Positions 21,621-33,662 are shown, counted from the first letter of the stretch. The stretch is DNA of 64,000 bases from Pholiota molesta (GCA_014925825.1 JACGCK010000060.1:186001-250000); one strand, 5' to 3'. Notes: generated by a model from the sequence alone, not told the origin. Translations and numbers: made by a program.

Positions 21621-23353
21621 ATGGACCTTCATGCCGCGACCAAGCTAGCAAACGACCCAAACATTGCAGTGGCTCTCGCTGCATCCCAGTATCTCGCCTC
21701 TAATCCGTTTATCGCCTACCGCTTCTCTGAACCTCCCACCCTAGAATACACGAACCTCCCAACACGGCTAACAAGCCTGTGCACGACCCCGGAAATATTT
21801 CGCAACCTCCTTGACGCCCTGGTCGCGGTATCTGCGACGAGAGCGCCTGCCGGTAATGAGAGCATAGCGTGTGCGCTCCGCCTCGATCCGGACCACCCCA
21901 CGCGCCCGGCCGTCGAGCTCATCTTGTCGAGCCATGAGCCAGTGCGGAGGGGAACGGTACGCCATCTCAGGAAGATATGGAAGCAAATGCTTGTGATTTC
22001 TGCGGTTCCAAACAAGCGAAACACAGAGCGTGGCGCCTTCCTGCATTTGTTGGTAACTTTTCGATATATGGTGTATATACACACACTGCACAAACTACGC
22101 GGCGATTTTGCGATGCATATGGAGGTGATAGACCGCTGGAAGGGTGATAATATTGCAGATAACGGTGAGCTCTCGGTTCATGGATGCGGGGATGACGCAC
22201 GCATTCGAGAGCTGTTGGTTGAGACTTTGCTCTATCTGGAGCATTGCAGGAGTGCATTTGCGCGGATGAGGGAAGACGACCAGGTTCCAAAACGTCTGAT
22301 TTCAAAAAGTGAAGACGTTTTGGCCGTCATTGCGGCCATGGAACTTGGTAGCCAAGTAGCGAATAAGCTCCTTCTCAACACTGTTCCTTTGCAAAAGCTA
22401 TCGATGCGCTGGCTTGGCTGTATGTTATATCAACCCTCGTCGCAATCTTGGCTAATACTGGAACAATAGCGAAAGACATACTCAGAAATGCCTTCCAGAG
22501 CATCACCTCGCTCCCTCGTCACATTGTCGAGCTTCTCCACTTTTCCATGAACCACATGGAAAGTCTCCATACGCACACTCTACTTCTCACCCTCGTCTCT
22601 CCGGTGTCTGTTACACCACACGTCCCATGGCCTCAGACAAAACAGACATGGGAAAGGATACGGGAGCATATCTTGAAGGATAGAAGTACGTGCATATTAT
22701 GTTATCTAGCTAACGAAAGCGAAGGTTGATATCCATCGTTCATAGATTGTACAGCATCCGCGCGGGCTCGCCATGACCTAGAGGACTTCCTCCCATCGCC
22801 CGACAGCCTCGCCGTGTATCCAGAGCTCACCCTCGTCACATACCTGCACGCGCTGCATTTCCAGCCCATGAACGCTGCCACCGCTCCGGCGTCCTCCACA
22901 CCGCCCGCCCCCGCGTATCCTCCGCATCCCCAACCGTTCAACTACATCGCAGTCTCCGCGCCGCCCTGTGCCCCCTCCGCCCTGTGGATCGACGCGTACA
23001 ACGCGCGCCACGCCCACCGCGGGGACGGGCTGCGCTTCGACATCGCGCTGGCCCCATACGTGCACTGGAACACCGCAGGCGCGGGACGGCCTGGCTGGCG
23101 GTGGGTGCCGCTGCCTGCTGTTCCCGGCGATGTTGTTGATGGTGTGGACGCGAATGCGGGTGCGGCCATGCGTATCTTTGGGCGCGGAGGGCGCGGGGCG
23201 GAAGAGAGGATCGTGGATGCGGCGTGGGACGCGTATGCGATGATGGCTGGGGGGATGCCCTTTCCCCCGAAACCTGTGGAGAAAGTGGGCAGGCGGAACT
23301 CGGTGTTTGGTGCGCAGAAGGTATGGGCCCTGAGACCCGATGATGGGATGTAG
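21621..23353 (+). CDS. OTT_1508-like deaminase-fold protein, degenerate active site
   Basis: Three exons, 21621-22419, 22470-22685 and 22746-23353, give 540 residues; both introns (50 and 60 bases) keep frame. The N-terminal two thirds is helical and unassigned. The C-terminal third has the order seen in fungal OTT_1508-like deaminases: a VYPELTLVTYLH helix where the family has a His-x-Glu start, then FNYIAVSAPPC and WIDAYN where the family has a Cys-x2-Cys pair before W-[FI]-[ED]-A-Y-N, then a WNTAG...WRWVPLP end. Here the zinc-ligand His is Tyr and the second Cys is Ser, so catalysis is doubtful although the fold appears kept. An earlier in-frame ATG at 21540 is possible but adds an unconvincing leader. 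The family assignment rests on motif memory, not a search. Confidence 0.6.
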
Positions 23354-23470
23354 GCTGTCTCTGTCTCGTACTATCGGTATTCAATATTCGCTGTACATGA
23401 CTCTCGTGAAAATGTACTATCATCATTCAATCAGGCCATTCAGATTCCTGGATCTACTTCGTCAAATATA

Positions 23471-24421
23471 TCATCCCTCTGTCCTGCTAGCAAGTCCCTG
23501 ACCGAATGCGCCTCCCGCAGGCGCAGCGGTTGTCCCAGCATCGACAGGCAAGATGACGCCCGTCATCCAACGTGCTTGGTCGCTTGCTAGGAACCGCACC
23601 GCACATCCGCAGTCCCATCCATTCCCTTCCGTCTTGAGGAGACTGCGATCCACCCGAGCAGCTCTGATGCTCTCTGATATCCCGCCGACATAGATCATCG
23701 GCGTGTACAGCATACCTGATGGGATGAAAAGCACATTGTGAGTTTGTAAATTATGTTTCTGAATAAAAAAGAAAAACGCACCAGGACAAACACAGTTCAC
23801 TCGGATGCCGCTCGGGGCGTGGTGTACCGCCATCGCGCGCGTCATGTTGATGATCGCGCCTTTGCTGGTGGGATACAGCAGCATCGGCACGCCGCCCATC
23901 AGCCCCGCGACGCTCGCAATGTTCACGATACTGCCCCGCCCCGCGATCGGATGCACCTCGTTGCGCTCCATGGCGGGCACCGCGTACTTGGTCATGAGCA
24001 CCATACTGGTGACGTTGACCTCGAGGCCCTTCGCCCACTGTTCGGGATCGACGCCCACGGCTGTGCCGTCCGGCCCCGCGACGCCGACGTTGTTCACCAG
24101 GATATCGAGGCGGCCGTACGTGGCGAGCGCGGTGTCCACGGCGCGCTTGCAGTCCTGCTCCTTCGTGACGTCGCCTTGCACGGCGGTGGCTTTGCCCGCG
24201 CCGAACTCGTTCGCGATCAGGGAGACGGTGGCGTCTGCCCACTCGAGGGTCATGTCGAGGCAGACGACGTGCGCACCGGCCTCCGCTAGGAGGATCGATG
24301 CGGCGCGCCCGTTTCCGATCCCGTTTGCCCTCGATCCAGCGCCGGTGACGATGGCCACTCTGCCGCTCAGCGACTGCGAAGGGCGGGGAGGGATTTGGAA
24401 GTCGCTAGCGGGTGAAGACAT
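23471..24421 (-). CDS. Short-chain dehydrogenase/reductase (SDR)
   Basis: Exons 23782-24421 and 23471-23715 give 294 residues. The 66-base intron 23716-23781 has no stop in frame, so an unspliced reading would add 22 residues. Splicing restores the usual CVCPG-MLYTPM junction. All classical SDR marks are visible: TGAGSRANGIG cofactor loop (residues 26-36), NNVG (110-113), the catalytic Ser near 170, and YPTSK (183-187) with Tyr and Lys. It is a cytosolic NAD(P)-dependent alcohol/ketone oxidoreductase of unknown substrate. It is the downstream end of four same-strand genes for oxidation and transport. A TATA-like TATAAA lies at 24523-24528. Confidence 0.9.
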   Translation of the reverse strand: MSSPASDFQIPPRPSQSLSGRVAIVTGAGSRANGIGNGRAASILLAEAGAHVVCLDMTLEWADATVSLIANEFGAGKATAVQGDVTKEQDCKRAVDTALATYGRLDILVNNVGVAGPDGTAVGVDPEQWAKGLEVNVTSMVLMTKYAVPAMERNEVHPIAGRGSIVNIASVAGLMGGVPMLLYPTSKGAIINMTRAMAVHHAPSGIRVNCVCPGAFFFFIQKHNLQTHNVLFIPSGMLYTPMIYVGGISESIRAARVDRSLLKTEGNGWDCGCAVRFLASDQARWMTGVILPVDAGTTAAPAGGAFGQGLASRTEG

Positions 24422-24522
24422 TTTAGGTTGGAGTCGTAAAATTTGATTCGGTTCAAATCCGGGTTTTGGTGTTGCGACTTCTCAGGGGATGAATACCTTG
24501 CATATACGATTTAAGGCTGCGT

Positions 24523-24528
24523 TTTATA
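24523..24528 (-). promoter_or_regulatory. TATA box of SDR gene
   Basis: TATAAA on the minus strand, about 100 bases upstream of ATG 24421, in the 311-base gap between the SDR and MFS coding regions. Confidence 0.4.
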
Positions 24529-24732
24529 CCCAATAGCATGCAGAATGCGGAAGCGTTATGAAGTCATAACATTATTTTCGAATCTATCACCACCTGATCA
24601 TGACTAGGTAATCCAGTCATGCCTCGAGTCATGACCCCAACTCTATTCGTCGGACTTCCTGTCAATTGCAATTCCTTTTGACTCTCCTGTCGAAAGGAAT
24701 ACAATTGTATGTCTAGAACAAATATCATGCAT

Positions 24733-27194
24733 TCATACAGCGTATCTAAAACCACTCCACCTGTCACCTTTATCCTTCTTAGCCTCCTCTACTGTGGCAT
24801 AAACTCCGTTCCGCTCATGAGCGTTTTTATTCTCGACGCCCTCGATCACTTCATCGCGTTCTCCGCGATCCCGACGTGCATTCTCCCTCCTAAGTAGGAA
24901 TGTGTACAAAGCTGAGGAGAAGAATCCTATGGCAATATACGCGAGTATTATACCATGGCCGAGTCGGTACCATGGTGCGTCTTTCGCTCGATACTAACAA
25001 AAACGGCTAAGTATTGTGCTGAGTACACGTCCTCCACGAGAACCAACGTACCGCATTTGACGTTACTGCGCCGTTTAGATTGCCGAATCCTATCACAGTC
25101 GCCACTGTCACTGCGCGCTTATAAGAACCCTCGATGTTGCAAGCCGCCCACGACGCGGAATTAGCTGACTCATAGTCAATACCTGTAGGAAGAGTCATGA
25201 GATGCGAACGTACCAGCTACCGGATAGATGGCTCTAGTAGTGCAGCGCAACACCGTCAGCATCGAATTATCGATAGAGCGATCAATTCACTTACGAAGCT
25301 GTGAGATATACCGCAAAGTAAGAAAGCGGCGCGGATCGGGACGCAATCAGAATGATATATCCTACAAGCCCAACGCCAAAGAAAAAACTGATAACGACGA
25401 TTAGTAGGTGAAAACACACGACAGACGCAATCCGATCTTACCAATTTATGTATCCTCGTGAATTTGTTCTATCTGCTAACATGCCAACGCCGCACGTTAG
25501 CATGCATGCCCAAACATATACTGGCACGGAGAGAAGATTGGCCACAGTAGCTCCAAAACCTGAGGGACGGTTCAAATGTTACGCCAGGCCCAGTCATAAG
25601 AGGTGAAATACGAACCAAGCTACAAACCGTAAATTCAGCTGTACGAATGATGTAAACAGTGGTCCTTACTTGATGTATAATCGAAGGTGTAAATAAAGCA
25701 ACGGCGTATAGTGGACCATCACTAGTATGAGATATGATTAGTTCAAAAACGCTCTTTGGGATTGGAAATAGAATGCTCACAAGCCCATAAATATCCCCAC
25801 TTTTGTAATATCAATATTGACTATATACCATTCACATAGGTTGATAACTTACGACCAACGTATGTGTGCCAATCTGTGAGACTTTGCCAGATATACTTCA
25901 CGTGAAAATTTTCTCCGCCGGCGCTCTGTTTACTGTCGCCCTGAAGTCGTTGAACAACAAATTTCCCTAACATCGATTCAGTACGGTCGTTACTGTCGCG
26001 TTCTCGTTTGAAAGTTCAGGCTTACGCTCGTCTTCGGTCAGGAACTTGGCTGTGGTCGGGAAATCCTGAATCACCCAATATGATGCGATGGAAATCACGA
26101 CAGTGGCCAATCCTTCGAGAATAAATATCCACTGCCATCCTGTATTCAAGATAAATAACCGTTCTCTCGGAAAAGGTATTATAAATGTGAAACAAGTACC
26201 GGCTTTCCCGCCTATTCCATCCATCTTTGATATCGCAGCCGCAAGTAGCCCGCCTGTTTATGCGTGCAAAGGTCAGCAGTAAATCGCCCGGTAATAGAGG
26301 ACACAAACTGAAAGCACCAGCCACCGTTGCACCGGAGAAAAATATGGCTATGCGAGTGCCCATCTCCGAGCGCTTGTACCAGCTGTTGCGTTCGTCAGAA
26401 TGACGTCTTATTGAGAACGAGGATCGCAAATACCTGGATATATAAAAGATAACACCCGCGTACAGTCCTCCTTCGGTTAATCCCAGAAGAAATCGCACAC
26501 CTGGGGTGAGACTTGTTCAAAAAATTTCGAGATACCACGCCATACTTATTGAGCGACGTACTGACTAGCTGTCCATAATCCGTGATCAGTCCATGGCAAG
26601 TCTAGAATAGAATATCAGCGATGAAACGACTTTCAGGGGAAGAAAATATATAACAGACGTACCATAACGATTCCCCATGCCAGCATTATCGAAGATAGAT
26701 AGATAGAAGGGCGAAGTCGACGTAGGAACACATTGCTAAGGGGCTGATACGAATGTCAGTGAGTTGAATATAACTCTACAACCCCGAATCATCATGTAGT
26801 ACTCGTACCTCGATGAACGCGTAAGGAAAAAAGAACACCGTCAGCCCGATAAGGTACTGTTTATCCGTTATGTGAAGATCGCCCTCCAAGTTGTACAACT
26901 AAATTGTGGATGAGATCAACCGATTTCAAAGAGCAACAACTTCCATGACATCAGACTGACCTTGGCATTTCCTATACTTCCTCGATCCATGAAACTCAAT
27001 AAGTAGAGAAGCGACATCCAGGGAACGATACGGAAATCCAGCTTTTGAATGAGTTTCTTCTCATCAACGGTTTTCTGTGGGTGCAAACCATCAGGACCTG
27101 TGGTATCGCTATGAGCATCTTCGATTTCTGTCACGAGTTCGTGCTTCTCGCTATCGCTCTTCGAAGCTTTCGAGATTGACTCTGTTTTGGCCAT
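24733..27194 (-). CDS. MFS transporter, Dal5/allantoate-permease-like
   Basis: About 17 short exons can be joined in frame from ATG 27194 to the TGA at 24733-24735. The reading runs through FRIVPWMSLLYLLSFMDRGSIGNAK, FFFPYAFIE, GLTEGGLYAGV, SSWYKRSEMGTRIAIFF, SKMDGIGGKAG, WIFILEGL, LYAVALFTPSIIHQLG, LSVPVYVWAC, SYKRAVTVA, FGNLNGAVTSN and APWYRLGHGI, all in the order of the anion:cation symporter (Dal5/Tna1/vitamin) MFS group. About twelve membrane spans are expected, at the plasma membrane. The substrate is likely a small organic anion but cannot be told from sequence. One exon appears to be only 4 bases (25616-25619). It lies between SDR and GMC genes on the same strand and may move their substrate or product. 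Confidence 0.85.
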
Positions 27195-28020
27195 TATACG
27201 GGGAGTGGCTTGACAAGCATCGTCGAAAGAGAGATTGCTTCATATAGGAATGGAAGCAAGCCTCACTATGTCGTTTCCCATCCGTCTCCACAGTATTGGC
27301 AAAAATAGAATCGATAGAAGGCCGAATGGACGACTTATTTCAGAAATAAAAGCCAAGTTCGTGAGATTCCTCCCAGTAAGTGTGAGAGGGAAGAGCAGAC
27401 TTACAGTCCTTGAGAGAGTGGTATTAATATCCCGAGTTAATGACATATATCATGGGGCATCCAGCCATAGAACAGTGCCTTTGAATTACACACCTCATTA
27501 ACTGCATCAAGAACTCTTCATCCACGCTCTATTTCTGACTTCCCAATAAGTGTACTTCGCTATCAGGTGGACTGTAGGCAAAAAATATACAGTAGAGAGA
27601 AAGACGAGAAGCTTCGTAGGTGAATCAAGAGATTGTGAATTGGAAGACGATGAATTCACAAGTCTGCGATTATGAAAATTCAGTCAAAGTGGCAGAGCTC
27701 GAGGGAACATTATCGCACCATAGCAGCGGGCTATAGGTGGCATTTAACAAGTGATCACAGCAGCTCGCAGCTCTGATGGTAAAGCGAAGGAACTGCCGCT
27801 ATTGAGAGGAAGTGCGGGAGAAGATGAACACGTCGATGAACATCCGACGCGTCACGATAGCCGTCGGTTATGCCGCGCGTTCCCACGCTTTGGGCAGCTA
27901 CATAGACGGCATTCTTTAGACTGATCGCTCGCCATATCATAGCTTGGACCTTGGTTTTGGTTGATTCATACTAGTTCATACTGTACATAGAAAACGGAGC
28001 AATGTTTATAGAGGTCAACA
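27195..28020. other. Intergenic between MFS and GMC genes
   Basis: Upstream region of the MFS gene and 3' flank of the GMC gene. Small frames at 27235-27501 and 27755-27940 show no family signal. Confidence 0.4.
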
Positions 28021-30377
28021 TTATTTCCACGCAGCCTTGATTAGATCCGACGCTCTTTCTGCAATCGCGTACACGGGCGCTTGTGTGTGACCGCATATTA
28101 TAAAAGGCTGACGGTGGAGAGAAGGCGTCAATAATTGAACTGCAAGTCGAATAGGTCAGTTAAAGAATTGCACTCACCAAAACCGATGCATCGACAATGC
28201 GGAGTCCAGACGCGCCTTTCACCAAGAGATCTGGATTGACTACGCCGTAGCTCGCATTCCTGGCCGACATGGCGGCTGTTCCTATAGCGTGTGCTGAAGA
28301 AAAGGAACTCGACCGTATATATTCCTCGAATTCTTCGTCAGAGGTGGTATTTTTTGGAGGAGCCACTTGTTCGATAATATAGTTATTCCATATCGGTGCT
28401 TTGAAGAATCGCTGTGCTGACTTAATAGCCTCTCGCATGGCAGGTAGGTCGAATCCGGAGGTATAGAATCCGAGATCAATGAGGGGTTTTCCAAGTGGAT
28501 CCGTAACGTTCAGAGTTACTGATCCCCCTGTATGTGTTTCGGATTAGCAGTCCGAATGCTCCAGACGATACTACACTTACTGGATGCAGGGGTCACAATA
28601 ACAACGCCCGCGCCGATAAAATGGCCTGGGGCGGATCCGAACACTGCCAGGCCGTTCCCAGTCTGCGTATTTGGAAAGTTTTTGGTAACCCAAAAAGTAA
28701 ATGAGCATTCGACTGAAAGAAATAGTTGCCTATAGCACATACACTGGGAGCCATCTCTATGTGAGGTGTGTTTCTGCCCGCAGAAGGATCTTCAAAGCTC
28801 GTCAAGACAGGAGAGTCGGAAGGGAGCCGCGACCACGCTATGTAAGTGGAACCGCCATTAACGTATGGCCCTGTTCGATTTTGTATCCATTGAGCGAGGG
28901 CCTCAGCTTGGAGGGTAGCGTTATTATGAAGACTGGGGATCAAATCAAATTTTGTTCGAGAGAGAAATATTGACTTTCCTTACTTGTCTAAAGTATTGTT
29001 TGAATTCACTGAGAACGAGACGGAAGTCAGCGGCTGATCCGTGAAGTTTTTGCCGACACTTGGAAGGTGGAGAACACTTTGAATTCCAATTTTCTGCAGA
29101 GCCTCACGATCACCAATGCCCGAGTTCAATAGAATTTGTGGCGTATTGATGGAACCTGCAGACAGAATTAATTCCTTCCGAGCGACTAGCCTTATTGACG
29201 GAGAATCTAAGAGAATCGTCTTAGCGTCAAGTTGGAGGATTGAGCAGGAGTTACGAATTCTCACCCGTTAGCTCTACGGTATTGAAGGTCAGTGTCTTGT
29301 TTGATGACGCATGTATTCGTGCAACTTTTGTATTCAGCAAAATATGTAGATTCGCTCGGGTGGTAAATTTCTGAGAAAGATATGCTGTGGCAGAGCTGCT
29401 TCTAGTCCCATTACCTATAGTCCCTTGATAAAACCCTGGTGTAGTAGGCGGTCGTTCATAAGCTTTGATTTAATTCAATTAAATTATTCTGACGTACCTA
29501 ATCCAAGGGGCCTTCCAGCATTCATATCCAACAGAAATGGGAACTCGTCTGGAAGTTGTTTCGGGACGGTCGCCACCATGTCATCAGCCGGCTGCGGGAA
29601 TCCTGGGAGGCTAGTGAGCAGCAGGCCATCAAAGCCATGTACGGTTGGGTCGAATTCGCCTTGGGTATTATGGTGGTCTGCTGGAGCGCTCCATCGTTCG
29701 CTCTGAATGAGATCTTCAGTTGAGCGTACAGCGAGGAATCTTAGACGATGTATACCTTGAGAATGTATGGTAGCAAGCTTTTCCATGACCAGCCGGAGTC
29801 TCCTGTAACTGCGGCCCAGCGGTTGTAATCGTCTGACGAGCCTCGAGTGTAGAACATTGCATCTAGCAATAATCAGACGTTGATATGAATTGGAATATCA
29901 CAATAATCGAGCGTACTGTGCGAGCTGCTGCCACCAAGAATGCGGCCTCGAGGGTAGTCTATACTTCGATTGTTCATGCCAATCCCTGGGAGCGTGGTAT
30001 AATTCCAATCGAACGTCGTTTTCTCCAGCGTATCGGTTAACCCCGGCACCATTGAGTCGAGAACTCCTTCGTTTCTAGATATCGGGCGTAATCAGCACAC
30101 TTTCTCGAGATTTCTAAGGAACTGCATACGTTGGGCCAGCTTCGACAACCAAGACATTGAAGAGAGGATTTTCTGTTAGCCTATTTGCCACGACAGCCCC
30201 AGCGGTTCCTCCTATTGTGATTTAGCACCGACTCAAAACTTATATCGAATCAAGCGTACCCCCTATTATAACGAAGTCGAAGGCTGTCGTAGGTAACTCT
30301 TGGACGTCTTGGTATACTGCAGCGAAGGCAGCGCCCGAAAATGCTGCAAACAAGACAGGTATAAGCGCGATGAACAT
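28021..30377 (-). CDS. Secreted GMC flavin oxidoreductase (AA3, aryl-alcohol-oxidase-like)
   Basis: A multi-exon gene from ATG 30377 to TAA 28021-28023, about 600 residues. It starts with a signal peptide ([16 protein letters not shown]). Next comes the FAD-binding DFVIIGG | [11 protein letters not shown], split by an intron, then [30 protein letters not shown], the second GMC signature [28 protein letters not shown] with the first catalytic-type His, [10 protein letters not shown], and a last exon with [15 protein letters not shown] carrying the second His. Such enzymes oxidise alcohols or sugars and pass electrons to oxygen (making peroxide) or quinones, usually outside the cell. It is a close paralog of 47253-49518 with the same intron pattern. 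The substrate is not predictable. Confidence 0.88.
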
Positions 30378-30412
30378 CTTTCGTGGTGCCTACTGTTATC
30401 TCGCGGCTGAAT

Positions 30413-30418
30413 TTATAG
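30413..30418 (-). promoter_or_regulatory. TATA box of GMC gene 1
   Basis: TATAAA on the minus strand, about 36-41 bases upstream of ATG 30377. Confidence 0.4.
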
Positions 30419-30979
30419 ATTTCTTGGAGATGGTCACCGGTCCGTCCTCATCAGCGCTCGACGTCCAACGTGCTATGTCCAACTTGCATTTGTTCTAAGA
30501 TTAGGCCGGTGGTGGGCTGACTCAGAGAACGGGGCCTGTCGGCGTTTTCCTCAACGAAGGAGAAGTAGTTCAGGGACATTCTCTGTCATGTTGGAAGACG
30601 ATGGAATGCCTTTCCAGCCATAGTCGTCTAATTTTGGGTGTATAAGTGACATGTCGGCGTGATCCATGTGTCTCGGAGTGGAAAACGCACCATTGATGCC
30701 GCGGAATCTCTGATGAAAAGCACGCGTTGTGGGCACGATTCAATGTTTTCTTGGGAGAAGTCGAAAGATTTTCACTCTGAATGCCCCGAACTTCTTTCAT
30801 TGCAAAATTCAAGCTCAATTCAGCGTGTTGATCGGTCGCTGCTTTCCATGAATACGGCCACCAGGAAATCATGAAATCTGGATGCAATTATCAGGGCATC
30901 CATTAAAAATCGAAAACAGTTGGATTTATGAAATACAATGCGGATAATATATTGATGCATAGAAATTCTCACATCTAAT
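30419..30979. other. Intergenic between GMC and monooxygenase genes
   Basis: Promoter of the GMC gene and 3' flank of the monooxygenase. A 105-codon minus-strand frame at 30570-30887 has no family resemblance and is probably chance. Confidence 0.4.
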
Positions 30980-33567
30980 TTAGTTGGCTACGGGGTCATA
31001 CCGTGTACCGAAAATCCCCTCTTCCATGGCTTTTATTTCTATTCCCAGACTCGTGTTAGTGAAAGAGACGGTGGCGCAGAGAAAAAACACATACGAAGAG
31101 CAATGTGCTTCGAATGAAATCGGCACAGGGCGAGGTTACCTAGTAGTACGAGAACGCAGAACGAATCAGCAAAATGATGGGATTTATAGACAAAGATTGG
31201 CCATATGGAACATACCAAACATATACCACAGTCCATGGACGCCGGTATCGCGCCATGCAGCGTTGATTTCGCCTTCCTCGTTCAGACCACCAATGGGCTT
31301 GAGTTTCTTCACGACGCCGTCTCCGCACAGGCGTCTGAAGGCCTCAACAGTCCGCCCGAGACTACATGTTCAGACGGAAGGTCAACATTACAATGGTACA
31401 GAAAAGCAAAGCATGGATTACGCACCCAGTGGCGAAAAGGACGACATCGGCGTCGAGCTCGGTGCCATTCTTGAATTTCAGCCCTGTCTCTGTGAAGCTC
31501 TCGATCTCGCTGTCGCTCTTCAACTTGATTTTCTTCTCTGCAATGAGCTGGCTTCCTCCAGTATCTGAGCGTAATGCGATCAGTCTTTCAGAATATTAGA
31601 ACATACAAAGCCGGAAGAGACGCACCAAGATAGTAACCGCCCGCCTTGCTCCACGCCAACAACCCAAACCCGGAACCTTTGATACCCAGATTCGTTTTGA
31701 AACCGACTTTATGGAGGGAATCAATCAGATCTCTGGATGAGTGCAACGCGGCGGTAGATTGTTTAGCATGGGAATCGTCTTTGGAAGAACGCGGGAAAAC
31801 TTACTTGTCAAGCTCAGCAACATGGGCGACGCGTCGCCTGTTGAGTTCTATGGCCATAAAGTGGGGAAACGAGGCGTTGAACCTATCCACATCTTCTACG
31901 GGAGGGGCGCCCTCCCAGTACGCACCTATAATGTTCATAACTCAGACGTGAATACTAACTTCTAACGGTGATGGAAAGCGTAGCATAGTAAACGTACCCT
32001 TAAAGAGGACTTCCCATCCATTTTTGGTGGACATGATATACGTCGAGCCTCGCTGCAACATGGTAACATCTGGTACAAATATATCACGTCAGTGCGCGTT
32101 GAGGAGATTTCGCGCAGTTAGCTCACCGACTCCGTTTTGATAATAGTCCACAGCGATATCATGAGCTAGAGGTAAACAAAAACAATGAGACTCAGTACAA
32201 ATATCAATACTATTTGTTCATGAACCGACCTGAAGTGCACGCCCCCACGACCACAACTTTATTTCCAACATGATCCGCTGCGCGTTTGTGTTGGGTAGAG
32301 TGAAGGACTTCTCCCTTGAACTTGTCCTACAATCGAAAACCTCAGTAATTCGTACCGAAGAAGAAAGGTAGGAACTCACTCTGCCTGGGATCTCCGGAAC
32401 ATTCGGTGCTCCACTGCCAATACCCGTGCAAAATATGACATGGTTCACGACGAAGTTTCGTACAGATCCATCACCGCGGGTGACTGAAACATGCCATTTC
32501 TGTGTTTTCTCGTCTTGGTCGACTTTGGTGACGGTGGATGACGTCCAGACGTTCAATTCGAGTGAATCGGCGTATGATTCGAGCCAGTTTGCCAGCTTTA
32601 TAAGAAGAGGGCCGATTAGTCGCTGAACAATATGTACAATGATTATTCTCCCTACCTTGATTGCGGGAGTATAAACAGGCCACGTCGGGGGGAACCTATT
32701 TAAGATGAGCCTCGTAATCGCAGTGAGTTACTTTGCAAGCCTACTCACGGAAGGTAGGGCATGTGGTCGTACCCTAGGGAAAGAAGAAATAAGTCAAATC
32801 GAGACACCCAGTCCGAGTACATTCGACGACTCACAGACAGGATCGTGCAAACACAGGGCTTCGTACCTATTCCTCCAATTGTCCCCAATCCTCGCATTGC
32901 GCTCGATCATCAACGAAGGAATGTCCAGGTACTTCAAGCGCGCGGCGATGCCCAGCCCACTCTGTCCGGCGCCAATGATCAGCACCTTGGGATCGCCGTC
33001 CAGGAATTCGGCCTCGCGCTTCCTCTGCGACTGCCATTTACCGTGGTTCGGCTCGAAGTTCCTCAGTGGCCCAATCTTCTCTGGGAAGTTCGTCAGGCCC
33101 TCGAGGTTCGTGTAGACCACGTGGGCCTTCCACTCCCCGTTCGCGGTCGGAACGAGGCGCACGATGGCCGTGGCCTGCCCCACGTCGGTGGCGAAATCGA
33201 ACACGAGGCTGATCCAGGCCACGTCAGGGAAGGGGCGCTGAAGCTCCGTGTACGCCTCCTTCAGCTTGAAGTCGTGCAGCTTCGACAGCGCCAGTCTATC
33301 GGAGAGGAAGGCGTGAATGGCGTGCTGGCCCTGGAAGGTGTGGAACTCCCAGGTAAGCGCCAGCATGTCGCGCCAGAACCCATCGGGCAGAATGAGCGCG
33401 CTGACTGCAGAGACATCGCCCTTGGTGGCGGCGGTGGAAAAGGCGGTGAACCATTCGCTGGCAACGCGCTTCGCATCAAGATCAGGGGTAAGTGATGCGC
33501 CGAGCCGATCAAGCGTGGGGAGTGGGTAATCGGGGTAATCGCCGTCGGGAAGATTAATCGTAGACAT
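30980..33567 (-). CDS. FAD-dependent monooxygenase with NTF2-like N-terminal domain
   Basis: A multi-exon gene from ATG 33567 to TAA 30980-30982, near 600 residues. Residues about 30-160 resemble an NTF2/SnoaL-like cone (EWFTAFSTAATKGD, GFWRDMLALTWEFHTFQG). The flavin-monooxygenase part then begins: PKVLIIGAGQSGLGIAARL for FAD, IGDNWRNRYEALCLHDP, WYDHMPYLPFPPTWPVYTP, LANWLESYA, the second dinucleotide site KVVVVGACTSAHDIA for NADPH, DVVLFATG, and a last exon ending FGTRYDPVAN. This two-domain layout is common in fungal FMO/Baeyer-Villiger-like enzymes that oxygenate small molecules. A TATA-like element lies at 33657-33662. It is the upstream-most gene of the same-strand oxidoreductase block. 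Confidence 0.88.
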
Positions 33568-33656
33568 GATGTAGAAATGCGGGGTAATAGGGGCTAGTCG
33601 CTACTCGCTGAATGCACTGAAAAGCGACTGAGCGAGGTGGGAGGCTCGGACTGTTC

Positions 33657-33662
33657 TTTATA
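33657..33662 (-). promoter_or_regulatory. TATA-like element of monooxygenase gene
   Basis: TTATAAAG on the minus strand about 90 bases upstream of ATG 33567. Confidence 0.4.

Noticed and set aside
24445..24475. Sequence resembling a tRNA B box (GGTTCAAATCC)
   Set aside because: No matching A box, acceptor stem or cloverleaf could be drawn, and it overlaps the SDR leader.
32761..33495. 244-codon plus-strand frame opposite the monooxygenase
   Set aside because: It is the complement of a well-supported exon with catalytic motifs; the frame itself has none.
23471..33567. Full secondary-metabolite biosynthetic cluster
   Set aside because: No polyketide synthase, NRPS, terpene synthase or similar backbone enzyme, and no cluster-type transcription factor, is visible in the window.
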